From Selaginella moellendorffii (lineage: Eukaryota; Streptophyta; Lycopodiopsida; Selaginellales; Selaginellaceae), in contig NW_003314294.1 of the NCBI RefSeq assembly GCF_000143415.4, forward strand, positions 300,616 through 364,615: 64,000 bases of DNA, in the 5' to 3' direction. The notes beneath the pieces were generated by a model, which did not search any database, was not told the origin of the DNA, and saw nothing but the letters and a program-made list of their open reading frames with translations. Both the position numbers and the translations under genes were made by a program. Positions within the stretch are counted from its first letter, which is position 1; each line of letters opens with the position of its first letter. Positions 1 through 8,999 of the stretch are shown here, in pieces.

Positions 1-1124
1 ATTTTCTGACTACGAGTGAGAGCAGCGATTTGCACGTAGTCCATACTCTGTGTAAGCTTAACATTATATACTCTGGATTGTGATCTCTTTGTCACACATC
101 ATCTCTTAAAGCTCTATAGATACGACATATATGTGCAGCCCTTCTGTCCGACTGTACTACGGTTTCCTTAGCAGCACTGTTTGCCTCTGGAGGTTGGTTG
201 TTTCAGGAAGAACGTCTGGAGCTGATTATTTTCATTATGCTTGCAGCAAATTTGAGAACGATGGTGGGTCGTAAAATATGCAATATATTTATCATCACAT
301 ATTCCAAATATTAAACATATATTCAGTCATGTGTGGTGATGTGTCTACCGGACTGCTGATGAAAACCCTTTAAAAGGGAAATCCTTGTAGCATTGCATGG
401 CATCAAAAGTGTCATTGATGGCATAAACTTTTAGATGATCCAAGAAAAAAGAAATTGTAAATTGTGACAATAAGTAGAGGTATTATCTGTCTCTAGTTTG
501 CATACACAGTAATAATCTCACTGTTAGCTGTTGTACTTATTCTTCCAGTGCAATTTCAATAAAATTCTACAGCTTCTCTTGTCAAGTTAATTATTGTTTT
601 TTTCAGACTTTAACAATTTGGCACTTCCCCCAATGATGATAAAAGTCAGTGAATACCAGTACTGATGTAGTGATTCATGTAATTTTCTTACGACAAGATA
701 TGGCAGTGTCTGCTATCCAAGTTGTTGTCACTGTGCCTGTCAAACCTTCGTATGTGCACTGATGAACATAGTGTTACTTGTTTGTGTAGCTAATCATCGA
801 GCTTTCCAAGTCGTGTTTTGTGCTACTTTTGCAACAGCGGTTTTCTTACCTGTGGATAATGCTAAAGTCAGTAGGCAATCACTGTAACTCCTAGCACTGA
901 CCTCCAGGATTTTGAGGAATCAAATAACCTGAACTCTTTCCGTTCATTGTCATTGTGGTTTGAAGGTGAGAGTAATCATAACACTTGACAACTCTAATAC
1001 GATGAAACTGAAGGCTGTATTGAAATTATTTGTCCTGAGGCAGTGTGCTTTCAACTTTTCACTTGAAGGTATTATTCTACTTTTCAAAGCATGACTCTTC
1101 GTTCCCAGTAATCTTTTTCCTCAG
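1..1124. other. No recognisable gene
   Basis: I see no long reading frame, RNA gene or repeat that I can name in this stretch. Base composition is moderate to AT-rich with many in-frame stops on both strands. It could be intron or UTR of a gene lying to the left, since a plausible splice acceptor and short open exon follow at 1125. Confidence 0.5.
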
Positions 1125-1286
1125 GCCGCTGAAATTGCATACCTCATGCAGTTCTTATTGTACTTCAGAATAAGCTCCCGTGTTAGATCCGACCTTGGCT
1201 TGGTCATTGTCGAGGCTGAACGCATTTCAGAATATAAGAAAACCACAGGATCCTTAGAAGCGTGTCAAGACGTGGAAATTGGTTAA
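1125..1286 (+). CDS. Candidate terminal exon, possibly ABC-transporter-like
   Basis: A pyrimidine-rich tract ending in CAG (to 1124) is followed by 53 open codons and TAA at 1284-1286. The predicted peptide runs AAEIAYLMQF..., then a segment reading SDLGLVIVEAERISEY. This resembles the stretch after the last membrane helix of ABCC/MRP transporters, where a V/I-x-V-E-R-I-x-E-Y type motif precedes the second nucleotide-binding domain. The similarity is short, no nucleotide-binding domain follows, and the frame stops soon after. It may be the tail of a truncated or broken gene entering from the left, or chance. I see no upstream exon that I can defend. Confidence 0.2.
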   Translation, partial: AAEIAYLMQFLLYFRISSRVRSDLGLVIVEAERISEYKKTTGSLEACQDVEIG

Positions 1287-1512
1287 AAAAGTAACAAATT
1301 ATACAAAATGAAATGAGTCGTATGAGTATCTTCCGTGAATACCGCGGGGTAGAGCAGCTTGGTAGAGATCAAGATGATCATTTCCACCAGTCCAGGTAGG
1401 ACAGATTTTCAAGGCTGGTTTCGTCCCTTCACTTGTGAGTTGGCCACAATGGCACAGTTTAAGCCATCAAATCTTCATAAATAGCTAGTAAAGTAAGAAA
1501 ATGAATTTTTTG

Positions 1513-2480
1513 TTATGGTTTGTATGACATAGTTTGAGATGCAAAATCACATGTAACCCTTAGGTTTTTTAGAAATGGCAAACCTATAATATTCTCACCT
1601 GGCTTAGAAGCTTTAATGTTTAAACAAAGCCCAGCCCCCTCAACAAACTTTGACATGTAGGAATACTTAAAGCTACTTGATTGCCAAGGTCAAACTCTAT
1701 AGGTGGCAAGTCTACCATATAAGCCTTTCCCGTACGTGAACAACCAGTGCCAAGTGTTCGATTGTAATACATATCATTTACCTTACTTTTAATCATGTCA
1801 ACAATTATTCTAAAAAATTTTGGTTCAAACCAAGTATCTTCACTCCCGGTGTCCCACGGAATGTCAAATGCATACTCTTCATACTTCCAATCATAACTTA
1901 TCCTATACACCCGTGTTGTAAGGATGTTTTGATTTTTAACCAGTCCAACCACACTAGCACAGTAAGGATGTCCAGAAACCCCAAAGACTAGTTCATTAAA
2001 AACACCAGTGTACAAAAAACTGAATGATGTGTATTTCCATTGAGTAACCACCGAGTCCATTCGTCTGCTCAAGCCTAACAACGCTTTGACTGTGTTTCCA
2101 CGAGATCCATCTGGTCTTTTAGTCATCCATTCATCTGCCAGCAAAAATCTTGTTCGCCTCAATTTACCATCAACCAACCATTTACTTTTCTTGACATGAC
2201 CTTTAACCCAGAGGCCATCTGAAAAACTTATGTTTCTACAATAAATACAGTCTACACCATCAACCTCTGGAGCTTGAATAAAGGATTCCCGGATGTCATC
2301 TATATCTAGTTCATCTAGAACAAATGGTAAACTTGAACCTGTGTCCACCAGAAATGAAATTGGAACCCCGTTGACAGGGATGGTTGCCCAAAGCCCAGAC
2401 TGTGTTGAGTCCAAAGGTAATCTTACTATCTGAGCCCACGAAACAATTGCATATAAAAACAGAAGGAAGATGAATCACAT
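1513..2480 (-). pseudogene. Broken pepsin-like aspartic protease (paralogue of 58173-59354)
   Basis: Read leftwards, this is a bilobal A1-type aspartic protease relative. It has a first active-site motif FLVDTGSS, a LLGL segment, a FGVSGHP segment, a second motif IPWDTGSED, and a C-terminal IIGLPFLKNLR motif. It aligns along its length with the intact copy at 58173-59354 but is broken twice. The ATG at 2478-2480 that heads the signal-peptide-like stretch is followed at once by TGA (2475-2477). Near 1660 about 10 nt present in the intact copy are missing, shifting the frame so the main frame stops at 1620-1622; the true C-terminus resumes in another frame and ends at TAA 1513-1515. The body begins within the first lobe without an ATG. 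Both Asp residues survive. A pseudogene is the simplest reading; a spliced form avoiding the stop cannot be excluded. Confidence 0.7.
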
Positions 2481-3390
2481 CCTTAAATGCTTTGGCAAGT
2501 CCAATTATGGACTTAATAACATAAATGCTTTTTATAATTAGAGGCGAAAGGCAAAAGGGGGAGCTTAAATACTTCTGGCGAGATGACGCGCACCTCACGA
2601 AATTGTGGCTCGACGCCTGGGTAAGCTTGGTTTGTATCAAAGAATTTGTGATTCTATTTCACATTCTCTAGAGAGATTCCTCTGTTGCTTTTAGTTGAAG
2701 AGAATGACGACTTCCTGGGACTGTCATTGAAAAGCACAACTGTGGTGACCCTTTAACGAATCCACACTCTCATCTTAAGTGTAGTGAAATGTGGAAGATG
2801 GGAAGACCATCTCCTTCGTTGGCTTAAGATCGTATCTGAGATTGCGATTAAGAAAACCAAAACTTCAAGCTCACACAATCGTCCAGATTACCAGTGACAA
2901 CGTCCATATGGAATTGTTCCATTTCCGTTAGGTTTTTTTTATTTTTTTATTTTTAATTTTTATTTTCTTCTGATGCAGTCTATAGATGGAAGCTAAAACC
3001 GATTGGCTTCCTTCCCTCTTAGTTTTTTCATCTTCAGGTTTTGGAGAGACAAGCAACCAGGTGGCATGATCTCTTGGAAGCTCATGGCTTATGGAAAGCT
3101 TTTCCATAGCAGCCTTCCACTACAAGGTTCATTATTTTCTGAATTCTAGTAGTGCAATTAATCCACTTGAGCTTTATATGGAAGCTAGGAGATCCAGATG
3201 CAGTTCTACTGTGATTTCTGTGGACATCCAAGTGCAACACCATCCACTATAAAGCCCACTGTAAGTGTTTTGTGGATTCCATGACGTTTCCAGCCTTGAA
3301 ACTTGTTCTTAAAGATCCATAAACCAGATCTGCAAGATTTGTGGAGATTGGATAAACGTTTTTCTCTAGACCACACTACCTTATATGTGA
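2481..3390. repeat. Non-coding stretch with a segment duplicated near 38.4-38.95 kb
   Basis: About 2960-3370 is clearly similar to about 38440-38900, sharing the run around 3072-3125 and the block ending near 3320. At 38.4 kb the segment lies just upstream of an F-box paralogue (39188-40085), so this copy may be the upstream remains of a lost family member. One short frame on the minus strand is shared (EKLSISHELPRDHA here, EKLSISRELPRDHA there) but is interrupted here by a stop; I do not recognise it. Confidence 0.45.
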
Positions 3391-5060
3391 GTGTCCTTGT
3401 GTATCATTCGGAAGCTCATCCTCCCAAAGGAATGTGATGATTCACATACAATTATAAAAGATTCCTTTTTGGGATTATATGCAGTAGGAGAATGGAGAGG
3501 AAAGCTCTCAAGATACCATCATAGAGCCACAGGTTGCCATATGTCCCAGCATACGACATCCTCACACCCCCACTGGGTGCCAAGGCTGGAAAAAAAAAAC
3601 CAGAAAAAACAGCTAACCAAATCAGCTGAGCTCTTGAAATTAACATCTTTTGAAGAGTACATTCTGCTGCATCTCCCCTGCTCAATGTGATCCCCTCTTC
3701 AGTATCTTCAACATCAAGAAGCATCTTTGCAGCAGCACAACAGCAATAAAGGTGACATGAAGCATGGGAAGATTCTAATAATGTTCTATTGGCCGGATTT
3801 AAGGCCACAATATTAATATTTAGAAAGCTACTTATTAGCAAGTCCTTTTAGATATTCTTTCCTTAATGTTATGATGAAATAAAGTTGGTATTGTTGATCC
3901 CTTTTTGTTCAAATGTTAGTAAATTGGGTTTAGCATCTATATTTAGCTAGATAAACATAAAGTAAAATGTATTTCTTGTTGAGTATATTGGGCCTGGTTT
4001 TTTGTTCGATAGGTTGGGAATGCAAAATATTTTTCGAGAATTGACATAAAGTTAGGATACTACCAGATTAAGGTAGTTCTCTTTTGCTCTATCTTGCACT
4101 AACTTAATAAAAACCTATATGTATTTAGATTGGTCCCTAAATATCATTAGATGATAGTTTGCTAAACATTCTCGCTATCATACCCTATGTGTTGGTTTTG
4201 TTCAGTTCTATTGACTATTTATGGAAAGTGTCTACATTTATTAATTGAGTATATCTACAAAATGTAGAAATTGTTTTGAATATAATGGTGTTATTTCTAA
4301 ATTCACAATCTAGCTCCATTCTATATTTAATCAATTTTCATGATTATCCTAGAGACTTGGGGTGAAAGCCTAAAGCATGTGTCCCTGGGGGTGGGGGGGG
4401 TTCCAAATGTATAGTAAGGATAGTGGGTAGGTTGAGCATGGCTGATCAACTTAAGGCATAATATAGTTTTATGTGCATGTCCTTGATCTACATTTGGTTT
4501 GGGTCTAAGCCCAAACTCTATACCATACTAGTTAATGGAGTACGTATATCTTCGCATCAGGCTATTGGTATACTAAAATGGCACTAGACTTTATCTAGAT
4601 TTGTTTGACTCTGTTTGTGTTTTGGTCCTAGCATTAGAATGCTAGAAGCTATAGGAGTGTTCCAAGTCACTCCATGCTTTTGTCCCTTTTCTTCTTGGGT
4701 TGTACCTTTAGGAATCATTTTGTGTTTTACTTCCTTCCCTTCTAGGCTTTATGGTTAAGAGTTTAGCTCTGTCCTTTTGCTGAGTGGCTCAAGGCCCTAA
4801 AACTCTAGTTCCACTCCACTATTCTAGGACACGTGGCATATAACATGTGGCATGTGAAGGGTTGAGGTTCACCTCCATGGTTATCCTATGGTAGATTATA
4901 GGGTAAAGGGTGAAAACCATGTGCACTATACTTAATCTCACAAACACATATAATAAGTTGCTATGAAAGGTGTAATGTTTCATCAAAGGTTTTAGTTCAA
5001 TGGATGTGCAACAAAAGGTTAAGAAGGATTTTTTAGCAATGTTGATTGATGTTATCATTA
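3391..5060. repeat. AT-rich dispersed repeat fragments
   Basis: Blocks of this stretch recur elsewhere. About 3898-3990 matches about 34428-34530, about 4140-4340 matches about 34600-34800, and about 4350-4570 matches about 35860-36050 and in part 45805-45885, the interior of a solo LTR. No credible coding region. It is most likely pieces of decayed LTR retrotransposon non-coding sequence. Confidence 0.4.
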
Positions 5061-5062
5061 AA

Positions 5063-5340
5063 GCTTAGATATTTTCACCAGTCAATTTGGTCAACTCTGG
5101 TGAATGGGATGGTCTACAAGGTAGTCAACATGATGACCAGCTAGCCAATACTTTATATTCAGGGAAAAAACGACCATTATTATGTTGTGGCTTGAATAAT
5201 GGAAATGACAATGAGGCTATGAAGCTTCATTCAGACAAAAAAGACAAAGTAGAGGGCAATTGTTTTTATTGCTACAAAGCTGAATATCAAGGCAAAGATT
5301 GTCTTGAAAGGGTTAACAAATTCTAAGGTGAATGTGGTGG
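5063..5340 (+). pseudogene. Remnant of gypsy gag with zinc knuckle
   Basis: A short open stretch encodes a peptide with a decayed CCHC-like knuckle (CFYCYKAEYQGKDC; the spacing and His are altered) preceded by polar sequence. This is the layout of the end of a retrotransposon gag. Flanking frames are full of stops. I take it as a small relic of a gypsy element into which, or beside which, the TRIM LTR cluster accumulated. Confidence 0.4.
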
Positions 5341-5476
5341 GATTTATTATGGATATAGTTCAAGTATTTGCTATGGTGGATCTTCCATATCTCACCTCTT
5401 GTTATTGAGACAAATGTGAGTGAGATTGTTATTAGGGTTGTCTTGCTTTAATTTGGGCATCCTCTTATGTACATGA

Positions 5477-5696
5477 TGTAAACAATCAAAGAAAATAACT
5501 CAAGAGACAATTCATAAGGTTTAAAATTTTAAGAAAAGGATTGCTTTGTCAAGAGGTAAATCTCTTAACCAAGCTAAGCTGAGACTTTTAGAAGCAATAG
5601 TAACTGAGTTTAACAAAGGGGTTAAATTTTATATTCTTGGGTTTGAATATATTGTGCTGAGTGACCTCCCGGGAAGTCCAAACTCAAGAGCTTACA
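5477..5696 (+). repeat. Degenerate Cassandra-like TRIM LTR (copy a)
   Basis: Starts TGTAAACAATC and ends GAGCTTACA, matching the ends of the better copy at 5922-6115. The right third keeps the 5S-rRNA-like C-box region (GTGACCTCCCGGGAAGTCC, about 5660-5679). The middle is replaced or badly diverged. Confidence 0.6.
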
Positions 5697-5724
5697 CATG
5701 AATCACACAATGGAATTGACCTAC

Positions 5725-5880
5725 TATAAATAATCAAAGAGAACTATTCAAGAGATGATCTATAAAAGTTCAAATATAAAGGGAAAAAGTGCACTCCTTT
5801 TTCCATTTAAAGTTAAATGTTCTTGGGTTTAAATAATACTAAATTGGATGACATTCCGGAAGCCCAAACTTATGAGCTTA
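5725..5880 (+). repeat. Degenerate Cassandra-like TRIM LTR (copy b)
   Basis: Starts TATAAATAATC and ends TGAGCTTA. It follows the same order of motifs as 5922-6115, including the decayed 5S-like part. It is shorter and AT-shifted, so older. Confidence 0.6.
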
Positions 5881-5921
5881 ATTCTATTTAAGATATACTC
5901 TTTATCTTAAGTAGGTGTAAG

Positions 5922-6355
5922 TGTAAGCAACCAAAGAGAACGACTTGAGAGACGGTCCATGGGGTTCAAATATAGAGGGAAAGGGCCCATGAACAAGAGT
6001 GCACCCTTTTTTCCAATCGGTTAAGGGTCTTGGGATAGTTGGAGTTAAGCGTCCTTGGGTTTAAGTAGTACTGGGATGGGTGACCTCCTGGGAAGTCCAA
6101 ATTCAGGAGATTACATTTGGTATCGGAGCGGTCTCGAGTCTGACTCTATTGGTTGGCTAGGGGAATCACACCACATGTTGATTGACATCTGGCTGGTCCA
6201 GTTTGCTCCCGAGGGGTAGGGTGTAGAGTTGCGGCTCTCAGCTTCCGTTCACGAGGGCGTGAACTTGCAGGGAAGCGTGGTGGATTATAAGCAACCAAAG
6301 GGAACGACTTAAGAGACAGTCCATGGGGTTCAAATATAGACGGAAAGGGCCCATG
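5922..6355 (+). mobile_element. Cassandra-like TRIM retrotransposon (3' LTR cut by gap)
   Basis: The 5' LTR is 5922-6115 (194 bp; TGTAAGC...TTACA). Two bases later comes TGGTATCGGAGC (6118-6129), one mismatch from the usual primer-binding site for initiator tRNA-Met. The internal part is only about 155 bp with no coding capacity. The 3' LTR begins at 6286 and runs into the assembly gap. Inside the LTR, 6044-6098 matches the 3' half of plant 5S rRNA as I remember it (about 49 of 55 positions), including the A-box start GTTAAGCG and an intact C-box GGATGGGTGACCTCCTGGG. Short LTRs with 5S sequence, a tRNA-Met PBS and no genes define the Cassandra group of TRIMs. Here only half of 5S is recognisable, so I call it Cassandra-like. 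It must be mobilised by another element's proteins. Confidence 0.85.
6044..6098 (+). promoter_or_regulatory. 5S rRNA-derived Pol III promoter remnant in LTR
   Basis: Contains GTTAAGCG (A-box side), the AGTAGTACTGGG intermediate region and an intact C-box core GGATGGGTGACC. This is the internal promoter layout of 5S rRNA genes read by TFIIIA/Pol III. The 5' half of 5S is not recognisable and no T-run terminator follows, so activity is uncertain. Confidence 0.6.
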
Positions 6356-6455
6356 NNNNNNNNNNNNNNNNNNNNNNNNNNNNNNNNNNNNNNNNNNNNN
6401 NNNNNNNNNNNNNNNNNNNNNNNNNNNNNNNNNNNNNNNNNNNNNNNNNNNNNNN
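6356..6455. other. Assembly gap of 100 N
   Basis: A run of exactly 100 N, usually a placeholder for a gap of unknown length. It removes most of the 3' LTR of the TRIM at 5922. The sequence after the gap (6456-6640) does not continue the LTR. Confidence 0.98.
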
Positions 6456-6639
6456 TCATGGTGAAATAAATCTTTTTCTCCCTCATAGGGAGATGTAAGT
6501 AACTGAATCTTAAATTTTTTAGTATATCTAGCGTCTCTATTAGTAAATAAGGTAATTGACTGATATATAACTAAAGGTCCATGCTATATATTGCAAGGTA
6601 AATATGGTGAGTCATAGGTGAAAAATAAACGTGCAACCT

Positions 6640-7022
6640 GAAAGTCCTAACTCAGGAGCTTACATTAATGTAAGCTCCTAAATTTGGACCCAAGGACGCT
6701 TAACCCCAAATATCCCAAGACCTTTAACCGATTGGAAAAGGGGGTGCACTCTTGTTCATGGGCCCTTTCCGTCTATATTTGAACCCCATAGACCGTCTCT
6801 CAAGTCGTTCCCTTTGGTTGGGCCCTTTCCGTCTATATTTGAACCCCATGGACCGTCTCTCAAGTCGTTCCCTTTGGTTGCTTACAGTAAGCTCCTAAGT
6901 TTGGGCTTCCCGGAAGGTTGGTTGGGCCCTTTCCGTCTATATTTAAACCCCATGGACCGTCTCTCAAGTCGTTCCCTTTGGTTGCTTACAGTAAGCTCCT
7001 AAGTTTGGGCTTCCCGGAAGGT
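6640..7022 (-). repeat. Scrambled tandem array of TRIM LTR pieces
   Basis: 6640-6664 is the plus-strand end of a Cassandra-like LTR. Four bases later (6669) a reversed LTR begins and runs to about 6820, lacking its 5S C-box part. Then come two near-identical units of about 104 bp (about 6818-6921 and 6922-7022), each holding the LTR start joined directly to another LTR end (GGTTGCTTACAGTAAGCTCC). These are head-to-tail LTR-LTR junctions in a row, with an inverted junction at the left. Confidence 0.75.
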
Positions 7023-7079
7023 TGTGATTAGTGTTATGAAGGAATGACGACATTATTTGTATACATCAGACTTCTGTAG

Positions 7080-7541
7080 ATTCAAACCATTAGTCTCTTT
7101 AGTATTTCAATTGTCAAAAAGATCTCATTGGCAAGAGTTCTTGTAGGAAATGTTTATTAAGATCTAGTATAAGCATATAAGTGACAATAAGGTGGCTAAT
7201 GCATTATCCAAGATAATAAATTTTATCTCATTTATAAAGCTATCTAGCGATTTTTTGGAAGAGCTTAAGGAGTTTGCCGATTTCTATGGTTTACCCAGTG
7301 ACATTGTGAGTGATCAAGATCTTAAGTTCATGTCAAAGTTTTGGCAAATAGTCTTTAAGAAGCTAAAAACTAAATGGAGTGGTAAGCATCCATAATCAAA
7401 TGGGTAGATAGAGTGCATGAATCAATTATTGAAATATATGTTGAGGTCTTTTGTGGGAAATTTGACTTAACCAGGAGTATGGGAGAAATTTTTGCCTTTG
7501 CTTTAGTTTGCTCACAATAATATTTATTAATTGGCTATTGG
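7080..7541 (+). pseudogene. Left part of decayed gypsy pol (RNase H end and integrase core)
   Basis: Broken frames give the end of RNase H (SHWQEFL..., VANALSK) followed by an integrase piece GLPSDIVSDQDLKFMSKFWQ carrying the second catalytic Asp region, then NNIY. It contains stops and has lost much of the integrase zinc domain. The frame is interrupted at 7541 by the insertion of the chromovirus and resumes at 13135. The same family, also decayed, occurs on the minus strand at 48660-50130. Confidence 0.7.
7537..7541 (+). repeat. Target-site duplication ATTGG (left)
   Basis: ATTGG here is repeated at 13135-13139, immediately after the 3' LTR. A 5-bp duplication is the expected gypsy integrase footprint. 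Confidence 0.9.
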
Positions 7542-7599
7542 TGTCAGGAATCCCCTAATTCTTGCCACATTCCTGACTCTCGCCGGATTCCTGACCTGC

Positions 7600-7705
7600 A
7601 GACCACATTCCTGACTCTCGAGACACTTCCCTATTCCTGACTCTCGAGACACTTCCCGATTCCTGAGTCTCGAGACACTTCCCGATTCCTGAGTCTCGAG
7701 CCACA
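7600..7705 (+). repeat. U3 26-bp tandem repeats with CTCGAG
   Basis: Successive units of the form ATTCCTGA(C/G)TCTCGAG plus ACACTTCCC recur at 26-bp spacing, with a diverged unit at each end. The 3' LTR has the same array (about 12806-12911). Repeats in U3 often act as enhancers; here that is inference only. Confidence 0.8.
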
Positions 7706-7793
7706 TTCCTGATAATGATGTGGCGCCTCCTCGACCTCAGCTGTATTTAGGCCGTCCTCGATCCAAGAGTGGTGGAGCTTCATCAACCTATAG

Positions 7794-7801
7794 TATATAT
7801 A
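7794..7801 (+). promoter_or_regulatory. LTR TATA box
   Basis: TATATATA lies 29 nt before the segment CCACAATCTGAATCAA (7823-7838). That is the normal TATA-to-start distance, so transcription should begin about at 7823. Confidence 0.7.
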
Positions 7802-7822
7802 GGTTAGCCTTGTTCCATTTCT

Positions 7823-7838
7823 CCACAATCTGAATCAA
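7823..7838 (+). promoter_or_regulatory. Predicted R start and self-primer segment
   Basis: CCACAATCTGAATCAA is the exact reverse complement of 7931-7946, the site just after the 5' LTR. As the predicted 5' end of the transcript it could fold back and prime minus-strand synthesis, as in Tf1 of fission yeast. The same segment is at 13029-13044 in the 3' LTR. Confidence 0.75.
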
Positions 7839-7930
7839 CACCAGTCTAAGGCCTCTTATTTGTTTTCACTAGCTTTTTCTCTTTGTCTTTAGCATTTTCT
7901 AGTCTTGATCTTGTTGGGGGTCTTGACAGT

Positions 7931-7946
7931 TTGATTCAGATTGTGG
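7931..7946 (+). other. Self-complementary primer-binding site
   Basis: TTGATTCAGATTGTGG starts two bases after the 5' LTR, exactly where a PBS belongs, but does not begin with the TGG typical of tRNA-primed elements. It pairs over all 16 bases with 7823-7838. Confidence 0.8.
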
Positions 7947-8027
7947 TATTTTGCTTTTCTTTTAGTTCGTTTTGATTATTTGATTGCCTTTGTCTTTTTC
8001 CCCCTTTTTTTTTCTTTCTTCTTGCCA

Positions 8028-8999
8028 ATGGAGTCTCCAAGCCATCCTGATTTCTTTGCCGAAGTCCTTGCAAAAATCCAGTCTGAGAATACCAAGCTGA
8101 AGGCGACCCTTCTTCACATGCAGCAGGAGCTTGCTTCACTTTCGGCTCAAGGATCCAGCAAAGTTCCTGAACCGAAAGTGAGTTTCCCGGCGAAATTTTC
8201 AGGCAAGCGTTCGGAGCTTCGTGGATTTTTGAACCAAATGGAGCTGATCTTTGCACTTCAACATCGGCGGTACCCCACTCCCGAGTCTCAAATCGGCGCG
8301 ATTGGGACGTTGCTCGAGGGTGCAGCTTTGTCATGGTTTTCTCCTCTTCTGGAGAAGAGCATGAAAGGGGTCGTGGTTCCGGAGCTGACGGATCTTCAAT
8401 TGTTCAAAGAGAAGCTCGAAGCATGTTTTGGCGAGATGGATCGGGTTCGGGCTGCTACCACAAAGATGAGACGTCTCTCTCAGGGGTCTCGTCCTGCCTC
8501 GATCTACGCTGCAGAGTTCCAACTCCTTGCCTTGGACACTCAGTGGGATGAGCGGGCCCTGATTGACCAATTTCGTTTCGGCCTCAACAACGGTGTCAAG
8601 GATTTGTTGCTCACCATGGAGGATCCCAAGGACCTGTCGGACGCCATCAACAAAGTTGTTCGATGTGACAATCATCTCTTTGAACGTCGTCAAGAAAGTC
8701 GCCGCGCCGCTGTTTTTCCGTCCCAGACTCAGGAATCCCAGCTTGAGTCTTCGGGGCATAGTCCTGAACCTACTGCTCCGGTCCCAATGGATATCTCTGG
8801 TACTCCCCGACTCATTAGAGGGAAGTTGAGTCCTGCTGAGAGGCAACGTCGAATATCTCATAATCTTTGCCTCTACTGTGCTGATCCTAATCACAAAGCA
8901 GCTGTGTGTCCCAGGAAGCCTCCCCGATTGCTAGAGTTCACTCTGCCTCAAAGTCCACTTCTGTTGCAGTCGGGAAACGACCCTGTCCAAACAGAGTAG
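8028..8999 (+). CDS. gag: Chromovirus gag (323 aa)
   Basis: Capsid/nucleocapsid protein that packages the element's RNA. The first good ATG is at 8028, after a long pyrimidine run (about 7994-8020); the frame is open further upstream but without an ATG. Residues about 15-40 look like a short coiled coil. A retrotransposon gag core follows (about 60-230), then basic sequence and one canonical CCHC knuckle, CLYCADPNHKAAVC (residues 281-294, C-x2-C-x4-H-x4-C). The frame ends at TAG 8997-8999, overlapping the pol frame by about 90 nt. No break is visible. Most ribosomes should stop here, with a fraction shifting to pol at 8972. Confidence 0.92.
   Translation: MESPSHPDFFAEVLAKIQSENTKLKATLLHMQQELASLSAQGSSKVPEPKVSFPAKFSGKRSELRGFLNQMELIFALQHRRYPTPESQIGAIGTLLEGAALSWFSPLLEKSMKGVVVPELTDLQLFKEKLEACFGEMDRVRAATTKMRRLSQGSRPASIYAAEFQLLALDTQWDERALIDQFRFGLNNGVKDLLLTMEDPKDLSDAINKVVRCDNHLFERRQESRRAAVFPSQTQESQLESSGHSPEPTAPVPMDISGTPRLIRGKLSPAERQRRISHNLCLYCADPNHKAAVCPRKPPRLLEFTLPQSPLLLQSGNDPVQTE

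Larger units (their letters stand above)
7542..7928 (+). repeat. 5' LTR of the chromovirus
   Basis: Begins TGTCAGGAATCC and ends GGTCTTGACA. U3 holds about four copies of a 26-bp unit, each with the palindrome CTCGAG (about 7600-7700). TATATATA is at 7794-7801. Differs from the 3' LTR at three positions (near 7556, about 7713 and about 7724). Confidence 0.95.

Noticed and set aside
1343-1365. tRNA-fMet-like stretch (CGCGGGGTAGAGCAG, TTGGTAG)
   Set aside because: Resembles the 5' half of an organellar initiator tRNA, but the anticodon and T arms do not follow; at best a tiny organelle-derived fragment.
3452-3841. 129-codon minus-strand frame
   Set aside because: No recognisable domain; the right part lies near dispersed repeat sequence; composition is like non-coding flanks.
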